Shown here one piece after another: positions 1 to 8,058 of a DNA stretch of 21,051 bases; position 1 is the first letter of the stretch, and each line of letters opens with the position of its first letter. The stretch is from Sulfuriferula sp. Lineage in GTDB: Bacteria; Pseudomonadota; Gammaproteobacteria; Burkholderiales; Sulfuriferulaceae. The position numbers and the translations under genes were made by a program. The notes below the pieces were generated by a model. The model ran no database searches and was not told the origin of the DNA. It saw nothing but the letters and a program-made list of their open reading frames with translations. The DNA is taken from NCBI GenBank assembly GCA_027311185.1, contig DAICZK010000008.1, forward strand, positions 1 through 21,051, in the 5' to 3' direction.

Positions 1-1097
1 ACCAGATAGATGCCGAACTCGCCCTTGGGATGCTCTACAGCCGCATAAGCCTCGCCTGCGGGCACATGCATGCCTTCGGTGAAAAGTTTGAAATGATGGA
101 TCAACTCTTCCATATTCTGTTTCATTTCCACGCGTGACGGCGGCGCTACTTTATGATTGTCGACAATTACCGGCCCCGGATTATGTTGCAACCAGGTCAC
201 ACATTGCTTGATCAGACGATTGGATTGACGCATTTCTTCGATCCGCACGAGATAACGGTCGTAACAGTCGCCGTTCACACCTACGGGAATATCGAAATCC
301 AGTCGGTCATAGACGGCATACGGCTGTTTCTTGCGCAAATCCCATTCAACGCCCGAGCCACGCAACATTGGCCCGCTAAAGCCAAGCGCCAGGGCGCGTT
401 CGGGAGACACCACTCCAATGCCAACGGTGCGTTGTTTCCAAATCCGGTTGTCGGTCAGCAGGGTTTCGTATTCGTCGATATAGCCGTCGAACCGCGTCGC
501 AAAATCGGCGATGAAGTCCAGCAGAGACCCCTGGCGGTTGACGTTCATATCGCGGATAGCCGCGGCGTTGTGGATTTTTGAGGCCAGATACTGCGGCATC
601 GTGTCCGGCAAATCGCGGTACACGCCGCCCGGGCGATAGTAAGCCGCATGCATGCGCGCGCCGGAGACCGCCTCATAACAATCCATCAGGTCCTCGCGCT
701 CCCGAAACGCGTACAAAAACACGGTCATTGCGCCGATATCCAGCGCGTGCGCGCCCAGCCATAACAGGTGATTGAGCACCCGCGTAATTTCGTCGAACAG
801 CACCCGAATATATTGCGCGCGCAGGGGCACGGCCAGCCCAGTCAGCTTTTCGATCGCCATGACATAGGCGTGCTCATTGCACATCATGGAAACATAATCG
901 AGCCTGTCCATGTATGGCAACGACTGCATGAAGGTTTTATGCTCGGCCAGCTTTTCAGTCGCGCGGTGCAATAAACCGATATGCGGATCGGCACGCTCTA
1001 TGACTTCGCCGTCAAGTTCGAGGACTAGGCGCAGAACGCCGTGGGCGGCAGGGTGCTGTGGCCCGAAGTTCATCGTGTAATTGCGGATTTCAGCCAT
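1..1097 (-). CDS. nuoD: NADH-quinone oxidoreductase subunit D (3' end cut by window edge)
   Basis: This is the 49-kDa subunit of the peripheral arm of complex I, which helps form the quinone-binding site with NuoB. The 365 codons visible begin [20 protein letters not shown]. The HPAAHG loop (residues 15-20) is the conserved quinone-site loop of this family. The reading frame is open to the left edge, where the family-typical [19 protein letters not shown] stretch is present. The full protein is usually about 417 residues, so roughly 50 C-terminal residues lie outside. The ATG shares its A with the TAA stop of nuoC (TAATG), implying translational coupling. I see no frameshift. The rest of the nuo operon presumably continues to the left. 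Confidence 0.97.
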   Translation of the reverse strand, partial: MAEIRNYTMNFGPQHPAAHGVLRLVLELDGEVIERADPHIGLLHRATEKLAEHKTFMQSLPYMDRLDYVSMMCNEHAYVMAIEKLTGLAVPLRAQYIRVLFDEITRVLNHLLWLGAHALDIGAMTVFLYAFREREDLMDCYEAVSGARMHAAYYRPGGVYRDLPDTMPQYLASKIHNAAAIRDMNVNRQGSLLDFIADFATRFDGYIDEYETLLTDNRIWKQRTVGIGVVSPERALALGFSGPMLRGSGVEWDLRKKQPYAVYDRLDFDIPVGVNGDCYDRYLVRIEEMRQSNRLIKQCVTWLQHNPGPVIVDNHKVAPPSRVEMKQNMEELIHHFKLFTEGMHVPAGEAYAAVEHPKGEFGIYL

Positions 1098-1696
1098 TAC
1101 GCACGTTCTCCATAATTCGCTTCGCGCACAATGCGCGGCGTGACCTCTCGCGCCTCGATACTTACCGGCTGGTAAATCACGCGCTGTTGCTCGGGGTCGT
1201 AACGCATTTCCACGTTGCCGGAAAGCGGAAAATCCTTGCGGAAAGGGTGGCCGACAAATCCGTAATCGGTCAAAATCCGGCGCAGGTCGGGATGGCCGTC
1301 AAATACAATGCCAAATAGATCGAACGCCTCGCGCTCATACCAGTTCGCGGCCGGCCACACCCCGACCATGCTCGGCAAAACGGGGAAATCGTCCTCCTCG
1401 GCATACACTCGGACCCGCACGCGCCGATTTTTCGCCACCGACAACAGATGATATACCACGGCGAACCGCGACCCCGACCGCTCGCCTTCCTTATAGTCCG
1501 AATAATCCAGGCCGCACAGATCCATCAACTGATCGAAGCGCAAGCCGGGATGGTCGCGCAGGACGAGCAACACGTCCCCCAGATCGGCAGATCTAACTTC
1601 TATAGTCATTTCATCCAGCGCGCTGGTCTGGCGAACTATCCTTGTACCCAACGCGGTCAACAGGGAAACCGACAGGCTTTCTAGTGATGAATTCAT
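1097..1696 (-). CDS. nuoC: NADH-quinone oxidoreductase subunit C
   Basis: This is the 30-kDa peripheral-arm subunit of complex I, 199 residues, which is normal for a stand-alone NuoC (not the NuoCD fusion of E. coli). The family signature lies at about residues 119-160, including [20 protein letters not shown] and then the ILTDYGF...HPFRKDFPL segment that contacts NuoD and NuoB. The N-terminal 30 residues are variable, as expected. Translation probably starts at the ATG at 1696, preceded by a weak GAG-containing Shine-Dalgarno region. nuoB ends 19 bp upstream and the stop overlaps the nuoD start by one base, so the gene belongs to the nuo operon. Confidence 0.97.
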   Translation of the reverse strand: MNSSLESLSVSLLTALGTRIVRQTSALDEMTIEVRSADLGDVLLVLRDHPGLRFDQLMDLCGLDYSDYKEGERSGSRFAVVYHLLSVAKNRRVRVRVYAEEDDFPVLPSMVGVWPAANWYEREAFDLFGIVFDGHPDLRRILTDYGFVGHPFRKDFPLSGNVEMRYDPEQQRVIYQPVSIEAREVTPRIVREANYGERA

Positions 1697-1715
1697 GTCA
1701 ACTCGCTCTTAATCA

Positions 1716-2192
1716 TCAACGCGCAATGGTATTGGTGCGTTTGATTTTATTTTGCAACTGAATAATGCCGTACAGCAAAGCCTCCGCGGTCGGCGGACAA
1801 CCCGGCACGTAAATATCGACCGGGACTATGCGGTCGCAGCCGCGCACAACAGAATAAGAATAATGGTAGTAACCGCCGCCGTTCGCACAAGAGCCCATGG
1901 AAATCACCCAGCGCGGCTCCGCCATCTGATCATAAACCTTACGTAGCGCAGGCGCCATTTTGTTGCACAGCGTACCGGCCACAATCATCACGTCAGATTG
2001 GCGCGGGCTGGGTCGAAACACCACGCCGAAACGATCGAGGTCGTAGCGCGCGGCACCCGCCTGCATCATCTCCACAGCGCAACAGGCCAGACCAAAAGTC
2101 ATGGGCCAGAGCGATCCGGTACGCGTCCAATTGATCAGCTTGTCTGCCGTAGTGGTGACAAACCCCTGCTCCATAACACCTTCTATTCCCAT
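1716..2192 (-). CDS. nuoB: NADH-quinone oxidoreductase subunit B
   Basis: This is the PSST-type subunit that carries the terminal iron-sulfur cluster N2, which passes electrons to quinone. The product is 158 residues. The cluster ligands are visible: tandem Cys37-Cys38 in [11 protein letters not shown], Cys102 in [10 protein letters not shown] and Cys132 in [13 protein letters not shown] chose the ATG at 2192 ([11 protein letters not shown]) over an in-frame start at 2213. It matches the usual family N-terminus and has an AAAGGAG ribosome-binding site that lies inside the end of nuoA. The gene overlaps nuoA by 10 bp, so its translation is probably coupled to that of nuoA. Confidence 0.97.
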   Translation of the reverse strand: MGIEGVMEQGFVTTTADKLINWTRTGSLWPMTFGLACCAVEMMQAGAARYDLDRFGVVFRPSPRQSDVMIVAGTLCNKMAPALRKVYDQMAEPRWVISMGSCANGGGYYHYSYSVVRGCDRIVPVDIYVPGCPPTAEALLYGIIQLQNKIKRTNTIAR

Positions 2193-2539
2193 TCCAGCGC
2201 TCCTTTCATCCACTCATAAATGAAACCGACAACCAGAATAGCCAGGAACAATACCATCGCGAGATAGCCGAACAGGCCAATCTTGCCTAACACGATCGCC
2301 CAAGGGAACAAAAACGCGATCTCCAGGTCAAACAAAATGAACAAGATCGCCACGAGGTAGTAACGCACATCAAATTTCATGCGTGCGTCCTCAAACGCCT
2401 CGAATCCGCATTCGTAAGGTGACAGTTTTTCGCTGTCCGGATGGTTGGGCGCCAGTAGCCACCCCAGCGTCATGGGGGCGATGCCCACCAGCAAACCGAC
2501 CAGCACAAACAGCAATACGGGAAAATAATTTTCAAGCAC
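2183..2539 (-). CDS. nuoA: NADH-quinone oxidoreductase subunit A
   Basis: This is a small membrane subunit of complex I, 118 residues, with three hydrophobic helices at roughly residues 6-29, 60-82 and 87-110. Between the first two lies the conserved loop containing [20 protein letters not shown]. Its cysteine is the family's marker residue near the quinone channel. The start codon is GTG at 2539, supported by a strong AGGAGG at 2548-2553 placed 8 nt upstream. This is the first gene of the nuo operon, and a plausible promoter lies about 45 bp further upstream. Confidence 0.97.
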   Translation of the reverse strand: MLENYFPVLLFVLVGLLVGIAPMTLGWLLAPNHPDSEKLSPYECGFEAFEDARMKFDVRYYLVAILFILFDLEIAFLFPWAIVLGKIGLFGYLAMVLFLAILVVGFIYEWMKGALEWE

Positions 2540-2582
2540 GAATACGCCCTCCTAGCCCGCAGTCACGAGCACACAGCCGGTT

Positions 2583-2612
2583 AGTGTAATTGTCTTAAAA
2601 GCACTGCGTCAA
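2583..2612 (-). promoter_or_regulatory. Candidate sigma70 promoter of the nuo operon
   Basis: On the minus strand a TTGACG box (2607-2612) and a TACACT box (2583-2588) are separated by 18 bp. Transcription would begin near 2576, leaving a leader of about 36 nt before the nuoA GTG. The surrounding 2620-2665 segment is AT-rich and holds other weaker box pairs, so the choice is not unique. Confidence 0.45.
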
Positions 2613-2716
2613 GCTCAAAGATAAAATAAAGATTATCTCGCAAAATCAATGAGATACTGCTAATATAGACACGCGCTCGTAGCGGAGCGTCATGCTCATG
2701 CCGAATAATCAGTTTA

Positions 2717-2802
2717 TGGTGCCGACGGCGAGACTCGAACTCGCATAGCTTTACGCCACTACCCCCTCAAGATAGCGTGTCTACCAATTTCACCACGTCG
2801 GC
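2717..2802 (-). tRNA. tRNA-Leu, anticodon GAG
   Basis: This is an 86-nt class II tRNA. The acceptor arms GCCGACG (5', from 2802) and CGTCGGC (3') pair perfectly and are followed by an encoded discriminator A and CCA (2717-2719). The anticodon stem-loop reads CTATC-TTGAGGG-GGTAG, giving anticodon GAG for leucine codons CUC/CUU. The long variable arm and the GTTCGAGTC T-loop are present. It closely resembles E. coli tRNA-Leu(GAG), which also sits downstream of secG. It may be processed from a transcript that starts upstream of tpiA. Confidence 0.97.
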
Positions 2803-2812
2803 CTATAAGACA

Positions 2813-2833
2813 GGACGAATCGATAATTCGTCC
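2813..2833 (-). other. Perfect hairpin between secG and tRNA-Leu
   Basis: The inverted repeat GGACGAAT/ATTCGTCC has 8 bp arms and a 5-nt loop. It lies 18 bp after the secG stop and 10 bp before the tRNA 5' end. The run after it on the minus strand (TGTCTTATAG) is too poor in T for a confident intrinsic terminator. An RNase processing site or mRNA 3'-end protector is equally possible. Confidence 0.5.
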
Positions 2834-2851
2834 CTTGGCGACCTACCCCAA

Positions 2852-3229
2852 TTACTTGGGAATTTCCCCGGCTTTTGACCCGGCATCACCTGGAACTGCC
2901 TGCCCCTTCGGCGCTACCGGTACGGCAGGCACGATAGGTGCGACAGGTTTAACAATCTGCAATTTCTGTTGCATTTGCATCACGCCAATATTTTTGGCCT
3001 CATGCCCGGACATATAGGTCAATACGAGACTGGTTATAAAAAACAGCGTTGCCAGTATCGCGGTGCTCCGGCTCAGAAAATTGGCCGACCCGGAAGAGCC
3101 GAACAGGCTCCCCGACGCGCCACTGCCGAAAGACGCGCCCATGTCCGCGCCTTTGCCTTGCTGTAAAAGCACAAGGACGATAACGGATACTGCGAACAGC
3201 AAGTGAAAAATCAAAATGATCGTTTCCAA
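2852..3229 (-). CDS. secG: Preprotein translocase subunit SecG
   Basis: This is an accessory subunit of the SecYEG export channel in the inner membrane. The product is 125 residues, with a first helix at residues 3-22 ([20 protein letters not shown]), then the diagnostic [15 protein letters not shown] loop and a second helix at about 55-73. The Pro/Ala-rich tail after residue 90 is variable, as in related SecG proteins. The start is TTG at 3229, giving the typical [10 protein letters not shown]-terminus. AGAGGT (3235-3240) sits 5 nt upstream. The gene lies 25 bp downstream of tpiA, the usual proteobacterial neighbour, so the two are probably co-transcribed. Confidence 0.95.
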   Translation of the reverse strand: METIILIFHLLFAVSVIVLVLLQQGKGADMGASFGSGASGSLFGSSGSANFLSRSTAILATLFFITSLVLTYMSGHEAKNIGVMQMQQKLQIVKPVAPIVPAVPVAPKGQAVPGDAGSKAGEIPK

Positions 3230-3254
3230 ATTTTACCTCTTTAAACCACCTCGC

Positions 3255-4010
3255 TCAAGAGAGCGCGGCTTTGCAAATACTGATAAATTCGTCCGCCATC
3301 AACGAAGCTCCGCCGATCAATCCGCCGTCAATGTCAGGCTGGGCGAATAACTCGGCCGCATTGGCGGCTTTAACGCTGCCACCATATTGAATAATCAACC
3401 GGCTCGCAATACCTTCATCTACCATAGCCAGTTTGTGCCGGATAAACGCATGCACCGCCTGCGCCTGTTCCGGTGTCGCCGTTTTTCCCGTACCTATCGC
3501 CCACACCGGCTCGTAGGCCACGATGGCACGCGCAAATCCCGCTATTCCGGCAACCGCGAGCACTGCATCAAGTTGGCGGGCGATAACCTGTTCCGCCATT
3601 CCCGATTCGCGTTCCGCGAGTGCTTCCCCCACACACAGGATAGGAGTCAGGCCCGCGTCCCGCGCCGCCGCAAACTTGGCCGCCACGACCTGGTCGGTTT
3701 CGCCGTAGAGCGCGCGACGTTCCGAATGCCCGACAATCACGTAACGACATGCGAAATCGAGCAACATCGACGCTGACACCTCGCCGGTATAGGCGCCCGC
3801 CTTATGCGCGCTTAAATTTTGCGCGCCCCAGGCGATAGCCGAACCCGTCAACAGGGATTGCGTCTGAGCCAGATAAGGCGCGGGCACACAAACCGCAAAA
3901 GTCGCGCCGCCGTAGCCGTCCAGCGCGGCGTGCAACTGCGTGAGCAATTGTTGGTTGGCCACGAGGCTACCGTGCATCTTCCAGTTTCCGGCGACTATTT
4001 TTTGCCGCAT
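3255..4010 (-). CDS. tpiA: Triosephosphate isomerase
   Basis: This cytoplasmic glycolytic and gluconeogenic enzyme interconverts dihydroxyacetone phosphate and glyceraldehyde 3-phosphate. The protein is 251 residues, which is normal length for this TIM-barrel family. The catalytic residues are all present: Lys11 in GNWKM, His95 in IVGHSERR and Glu167 in AYEPVWAIGTG. The flexible phosphate-gripping loop 6 (WAIGTGKTA, about 170-178) and the phosphate motifs YGGSV and GGLIGGASL near the C-terminus are intact. The ATG at 4010 has a purine-rich GGGGCGTGAG just upstream. The gene is divergent from pstS and leads a tpiA-secG unit. Confidence 0.97.
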   Translation of the reverse strand: MRQKIVAGNWKMHGSLVANQQLLTQLHAALDGYGGATFAVCVPAPYLAQTQSLLTGSAIAWGAQNLSAHKAGAYTGEVSASMLLDFACRYVIVGHSERRALYGETDQVVAAKFAAARDAGLTPILCVGEALAERESGMAEQVIARQLDAVLAVAGIAGFARAIVAYEPVWAIGTGKTATPEQAQAVHAFIRHKLAMVDEGIASRLIIQYGGSVKAANAAELFAQPDIDGGLIGGASLMADEFISICKAALS

Positions 4011-4037
4011 CTCACGCCCCAGCCTTCAAATCCCAAG

Positions 4038-4066
4038 ATAGTACACACAGAGACCCCTTTGGTCAA
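4038..4066 (-). promoter_or_regulatory. Promoter of tpiA-secG
   Basis: On the minus strand TTGACC (4061-4066) and TACTAT (4038-4043) are separated by the ideal 17 bp. Initiation would fall near 4031, about 20 nt before the tpiA ATG. This is the best sigma70 match in the window. Confidence 0.7.
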
Positions 4067-4106
4067 TCACCACATGTACAATGCCGCCTCAACACCATTA
4101 CAATTC

Positions 4107-4151
4107 ATATCATTAATTTGTAATATTTATGTAATATTAATCCGTTAACAT
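4107..4151 (+). promoter_or_regulatory. Pho-box-like array and -10 box of pstS
   Basis: Three 7-bp units recur at exact 11-bp steps: ATATCAT (4107-4113), TTGTAAT (4118-4124) and ATGTAAT (4129-4135). They are separated by 4-bp AT-only spacers (TAAT, ATTT) and followed by ATTA. This matches the known PhoB-binding architecture (CTGTCAT units 11 bp apart with AT-rich spacers), although the units themselves are imperfect. A TAACAT -10 candidate begins at 4146, 10 bp after the last unit. That spacing is as expected for promoters where PhoB replaces a -35 box. Phosphate-starvation control of the pst operon is inferred. Confidence 0.6.
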
Positions 4152-4246
4152 GGTGTGCAGCGATCAGCGGATATCTTGATTCGTTAACCGGTAATGCGCC
4201 TGCTAGCCGCCTCATTTCCACACCACGCAAACTGAGATATAACCAC

Positions 4247-5302
4247 ATGCAAATCAAAAAAACGACACCCCGCAACCTTGCGACCGCATTACTGCTCAGC
4301 GCCGGTCTGGCGTTCGCCGCCAACAGCCAGGCTGCCGAAATCACCGGTGCAGGCTCCACCTTTGCATACCCTATTTACGCCAAATGGGCCGAAGCATACA
4401 AAGCCACTTCGGGCCTCAGCCTTAACTATCAGTCCATCGGCTCCGGCGGCGGTATTGCCCAGATCAAGGCTAAGACCGTAGACTTCGGCGCATCCGACAT
4501 GCCGCTCGCACCAGACGTGCTCGAAAAAGAAGGCCTGATCCAGTTCCCGACTGTCATCGGCGGCGTTGTCCCAGTGGTTAACCTGCCAGGCATCCGCCCA
4601 GGCGCACTTCACCTCGATGGCAAGACCCTGGCAGACATCTATCTTGGCAAGGTAAAGAGCTGGGACGATCCTGAAATCGCCGCCCTGAACAAAGGCATGA
4701 AACTGCCCGACACACGCATCACTGTCGTACATCGCTCCGACGGTTCAGGCACAACCTTTATCTTCACCAATTACCTGTCCAAAGTCAGCCCGGAGTGGAA
4801 AGCCAAGGTTGGCAACGACACCTCCGTCGCCTGGCCTGCCGGTGTCGGCGGCAAGGGCAATGAAGGCGTAGCATCTTTCGTCGAGCGCATCAAAGGCTCT
4901 ATCGGTTATAATGAGTACGCTTACGTAATGCAAAACAAAATGACCTACACGCTGATGCAGAACGCAGACGGCCAGTTCGTTACTCCTTTTGCTAAAAACG
5001 TGCAGGCCGCCGCAGCTGGTACAGACTGGGCTCACGTCACCGACTTTTACGCCATCCAGACCAACGAACCCGGCAAAATGAGCTGGCCCATCACCGGCTC
5101 GACGTTCGTTCTGATGCATAAGGTTGAAGACAATCCTGAGCGCGCCAAGGCAGTGTTGAACTTTTTTGCCTGGTCCTACGCGCACGGCGAAAAAATTGCC
5201 GCAGGCCTGGATTACGTCACCCTGCCACAGAGCGTTATCAAGCTGATCGAAGCGACGTGGAAAAGCGACATCAAGGACAGTAGCGGCAAGCCTATCTGGT
5301 AA
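4247..5302 (+). CDS. pstS: Periplasmic phosphate-binding protein PstS
   Basis: This is the substrate-binding component of the high-affinity PstSCAB phosphate ABC transporter, 351 residues. It has an N-terminal Sec signal peptide: a basic start, a hydrophobic core at about residues 11-24, and probable cleavage after Ala30 (NSQAA|EITGAG). Phosphate-contacting segments are visible: GAGSTFAYP (34-42), SIGSGGGI (63-70), GASDMP (81-86) and HRSDGSGTTF (162-171). The family tail SWPITGSTFVLM is also present. The ATG at 4247 has only a weak GAG-type ribosome-binding site. It is the first gene of pstSCAB and lies behind a Pho-box-like element. Confidence 0.97.
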   Translation: MQIKKTTPRNLATALLLSAGLAFAANSQAAEITGAGSTFAYPIYAKWAEAYKATSGLSLNYQSIGSGGGIAQIKAKTVDFGASDMPLAPDVLEKEGLIQFPTVIGGVVPVVNLPGIRPGALHLDGKTLADIYLGKVKSWDDPEIAALNKGMKLPDTRITVVHRSDGSGTTFIFTNYLSKVSPEWKAKVGNDTSVAWPAGVGGKGNEGVASFVERIKGSIGYNEYAYVMQNKMTYTLMQNADGQFVTPFAKNVQAAAAGTDWAHVTDFYAIQTNEPGKMSWPITGSTFVLMHKVEDNPERAKAVLNFFAWSYAHGEKIAAGLDYVTLPQSVIKLIEATWKSDIKDSSGKPIW

Positions 5303-5343
5303 TCTTTAGTTTAGCCAAACACGGCATCTTTGCAACCAACCCA

Positions 5344-5374
5344 AGGCATGGAAGGAATAAACCCCTCCGTGCCT
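5344..5374 (+). other. Intercistronic hairpin between pstS and pstC
   Basis: The arms AGGCATGGAAGG and CCCTCCGTGCCT form a 12-bp stem with one G-U pair and one mismatch, and a 7-nt loop. It lies in the 88-bp pstS-pstC gap. No T-run follows, so it is not a standard intrinsic terminator. It could protect the 3' end of pstS mRNA and so allow more PstS than membrane subunits. Confidence 0.5.
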
Positions 5375-5390
5375 GCTGCACACTAAAATT

Positions 5391-6353
5391 ATGAAGAATG
5401 CACTCTCAGAACAACGCAGCAAACGGTTTGCGCTACAAGACAAGTTGTTTATCATTACAACGAGGTTGTTCGCATTTGTCGTTTTCTTCTTGTTGCTAAG
5501 CATCATTATTTCGCTTGTTATCGGCAGCATGCCCAGCATCAAAGCATTCGGTTTCCATTTTCTGGGCAGCTCGACATGGAATCCGGTTACCCAAAAATTC
5601 GGCGCGCTCGTACCCATTGTCGGCACGATTGCGACCTCGATCATCGCCTTGCTCGTCGGCGTTCCCATCAGTTTTGGCATCGCCCTGTTTCTCACCGAAC
5701 TTTCGCCTAATTGGCTAAAACGCCCGCTCGGTATCGCCATCGAATTACTCGCCGGCATCCCTAGCATCATATACGGTATGTGGGGCCTGTTTGTGTTCGC
5801 GCCCTTTTTTGGCGACAATATCGAACCCTGGCTCATCGACAAACTGGGCCCGCTGCCCGGCATAGGCTTTTTGTTCCAGGGTGCGCCCATGGGCATCGGG
5901 TTGCTGTCGGCGGGCATCATCCTGGCCATCATGGTGATCCCGTTCATTGCTGCGGTGATGCGGGATGTTTTTGAAATTGTACCCTCTCTGCTCAAGGAAT
6001 CCGCCTACGGACTCGGCGCAACGACCTGGGAAGTGGTTCGCCATATTGTTTTGCCTTATGCCCGGATCGGCGTCGTCGGCAGCATCATGCTCGGCCTGGG
6101 CCGCGCCATGGGCGAAACCATGGCCGTCACCTTTGTGATCGGCAACTCGGACGACTTGAGCACTTCGCTGCTGATGCCCGGCAATACGATTTCCTCAACG
6201 CTGGCCAACGAGTTTACCGAAGCCACCACCCAACTCTACACTTCATCGCTCATAGAGCTGGGCTTGATCCTCTTTTTCATCACCTTTGTCGTCTTGTCGA
6301 TTTCCAAGCTCCTGCTGCTCCAACTGGGCAAGCAGGAAGGACTCGAGAGCTAG
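5391..6353 (+). CDS. pstC: Phosphate ABC transporter permease PstC
   Basis: This is one of the two inner-membrane permease subunits of PstSCAB. The product is 320 residues, with about six hydrophobic helices (roughly 24-46, 74-103, 114-138, 168-190, 224-250 and 288-312). The cytoplasmic EAA loop [20 protein letters not shown] (203-222) couples it to the ATPase PstB, and the permease motif [18 protein letters not shown] follows. Start ATG is at 5391 with no clear Shine-Dalgarno. It ends 6 bp before pstA, which has an AGGA in that gap, so the genes are co-translated. Confidence 0.96.
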   Translation: MKNALSEQRSKRFALQDKLFIITTRLFAFVVFFLLLSIIISLVIGSMPSIKAFGFHFLGSSTWNPVTQKFGALVPIVGTIATSIIALLVGVPISFGIALFLTELSPNWLKRPLGIAIELLAGIPSIIYGMWGLFVFAPFFGDNIEPWLIDKLGPLPGIGFLFQGAPMGIGLLSAGIILAIMVIPFIAAVMRDVFEIVPSLLKESAYGLGATTWEVVRHIVLPYARIGVVGSIMLGLGRAMGETMAVTFVIGNSDDLSTSLLMPGNTISSTLANEFTEATTQLYTSSLIELGLILFFITFVVLSISKLLLLQLGKQEGLES

Positions 6354-6359
6354 GAAAAT

Positions 6360-7205
6360 ATGCTGCCCATTTATTTCCGTCGCCGCCTGATCAACCAGGT
6401 CAACCTCACCATCTCGGCCTTGGCCATGCTGACCGGCTTGTTCGCATTGGGCTGGATACTCTGGACGCTGCTCGACTATGGTTTTCACGGCCTGAGCCTG
6501 AGCCTGTTCACCCAGAACACGCCACCGCCCGGTAGCTCGGGCGGGCTGCTCAACGCCATCGTCGGCAGCTTGCTGATGACCATCATCGGCACATTGATCG
6601 GCACGCCCATAGGGATCATGGCCGGCACCTATCTGGCGGAATTTGGGCAACGCGGCTGGCTCGCACCCACCACGCGCTTCATTAACGATATCTTGCTGTC
6701 TGCACCGTCGATCATCATCGGTCTTTTCGTCTACGAGGTCTACGTTGCGACAACCAGGCACTTTTCCGGCTGGGCGGGGGCATTTGCACTCGCGTTACTG
6801 GTGATTCCGGTGGTCGTGCGCACCACGGAAGATACGCTGGCGCTTATCCCCGACACACTGCGCGAAGCTGCCGCGGCGCTCGGCGCCCCGCGCTGGAAGA
6901 TCGTCACGCTGATCACCTGGCGAGCAGCCAAAGCCGGCATGATGACCGGTATCTTGCTCGCTGTAGCCCGAATCAGCGGTGAGACGGCACCCTTGCTGTT
7001 CACCGCGCTGAATAACCAGTTCTGGAGCAACAACATGAATGGGCCGATGTCCAATCTTCCCGTAGTGATCTTCCAGATGGCAATGAGTCCCTACGACGAC
7101 TGGCATCACCTGGCTTGGGCAGGCGCCTTGCTCATTACCGGCACGGTACTGATTTTAAGCATAATCGCCCGTTTTCTATTCAAAAAAGAACAAGCATCCT
7201 TTTAA
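6360..7205 (+). CDS. pstA: Phosphate ABC transporter permease PstA
   Basis: This is the second inner-membrane permease of the Pst transporter, 281 residues. Hydrophobic helices appear at about residues 16-40, 65-92, 110-130, 138-155, 193-213 and 250-273. The EAA loop [18 protein letters not shown] lies at 168-185, followed by the [14 protein letters not shown] motif typical of PstA. AGGAAA immediately precedes the ATG at 6360, 6 bp after the pstC stop. The gene ends 10 bp before pstB. It has no long N-terminal extension, unlike some PstA proteins. Confidence 0.96.
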   Translation: MLPIYFRRRLINQVNLTISALAMLTGLFALGWILWTLLDYGFHGLSLSLFTQNTPPPGSSGGLLNAIVGSLLMTIIGTLIGTPIGIMAGTYLAEFGQRGWLAPTTRFINDILLSAPSIIIGLFVYEVYVATTRHFSGWAGAFALALLVIPVVVRTTEDTLALIPDTLREAAAALGAPRWKIVTLITWRAAKAGMMTGILLAVARISGETAPLLFTALNNQFWSNNMNGPMSNLPVVIFQMAMSPYDDWHHLAWAGALLITGTVLILSIIARFLFKKEQASF

Positions 7206-7215
7206 TATCGCAACC

Positions 7216-7989
7216 ATGAGCTCACCAATGGAAACCACTGCCAAAATCAGCCTACATAATCTGGATTTCTTTTACGGTAAGACGCATGCGCTAAAGGATA
7301 TTAATCTCGATATTCCCGCCCATCAGGTAACCGCCTTTATCGGCCCGTCCGGTTGCGGCAAATCGACGCTGCTGCGCACCTTTAATCGCATGTACGACCT
7401 GTATCCCGGGCAGCGCGCCGTGGGCCAGATCCTGCTGGACGGCAAAGACATCCTCGACAAGGCTACAGACCTCAACAAGCTCCGCGCCCGGATCGGCATG
7501 GTGTTTCAGAAACCTACGCCGTTCCCGATGTCGATTTATAACAACATCGCCTTCGGCATCAAGTTATACGAAAGCCCGGCCCGCTCCGAGATGGACGACC
7601 GAGTCGAATGGGCGCTTAAAAAAGCAGCGCTCTGGGATGAAGTCAAAAACAAGCTTGGCGAAAGCGGTTACAGCCTGTCGGGCGGACAGCAACAACGGCT
7701 TTGCATTGCGCGCGGAATTGCCGTCAAACCCGAAGTACTGCTACTAGACGAGCCCGCCTCGTCGCTGGACCCCATTTCAACAGCGCGGATCGAAGAACTG
7801 ATACACGAACTCAAAACCGACTACACGATCATCATCGTCACCCATAGCATGCAACAAGCTGCGCGTGTGTCTGACTACACGGCGTATATGTATCTGGGTG
7901 AGATGATGGAGTTTGGCAAAACCGATGTCATCTTTACCAATCCCAACAAAAAAGAAACTGAGGATTACATCACGGGCAAATTCGGCTAA
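7216..7989 (+). CDS. pstB: Phosphate ABC transporter ATPase PstB
   Basis: This is the cytoplasmic ATPase that powers phosphate import through PstC and PstA. The 257-residue protein carries Walker [10 protein letters not shown] (43-51), the Q-loop in [11 protein letters not shown] (97-106), the ABC signature SLSGGQQQR (153-161), Walker B EVLLLDEP (173-180) and the switch His210 in IVTHSMQQA. The MYDLYPGQR segment is typical of PstB. Two in-frame ATGs (7216 and 7228) are possible starts; the first is kept, with no strong Shine-Dalgarno for either. It is the last gene of the operon, and phoU, a common next gene, is absent here. Confidence 0.97.
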   Translation: MSSPMETTAKISLHNLDFFYGKTHALKDINLDIPAHQVTAFIGPSGCGKSTLLRTFNRMYDLYPGQRAVGQILLDGKDILDKATDLNKLRARIGMVFQKPTPFPMSIYNNIAFGIKLYESPARSEMDDRVEWALKKAALWDEVKNKLGESGYSLSGGQQQRLCIARGIAVKPEVLLLDEPASSLDPISTARIEELIHELKTDYTIIIVTHSMQQAARVSDYTAYMYLGEMMEFGKTDVIFTNPNKKETEDYITGKFG

Positions 7990-8058
7990 TACTGCCGCGC
8001 ACCACGCCGGCGGAAACCGGAAATGCCCGTCGAAGGCCGGCTCAGTAGCGTCCCGAAG

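Noticed and set aside
4143..4188. Repeated CGTTAAC (4143-4149 and 4182-4188) in the pstS leader
   Set aside because: It is two copies of a short motif in AT-rich DNA, probably chance, with no known binding protein to assign.
5306..5995. 229-codon minus-strand frame antisense to pstC
   Set aside because: It is a Met/Ser-rich shadow of the pstC membrane helices and has no plausible start context.
7990..8058. Terminator between convergent pstB and glmM
   Set aside because: Only a short CCGG/CCGG stem was found and there is no T-run on either strand.
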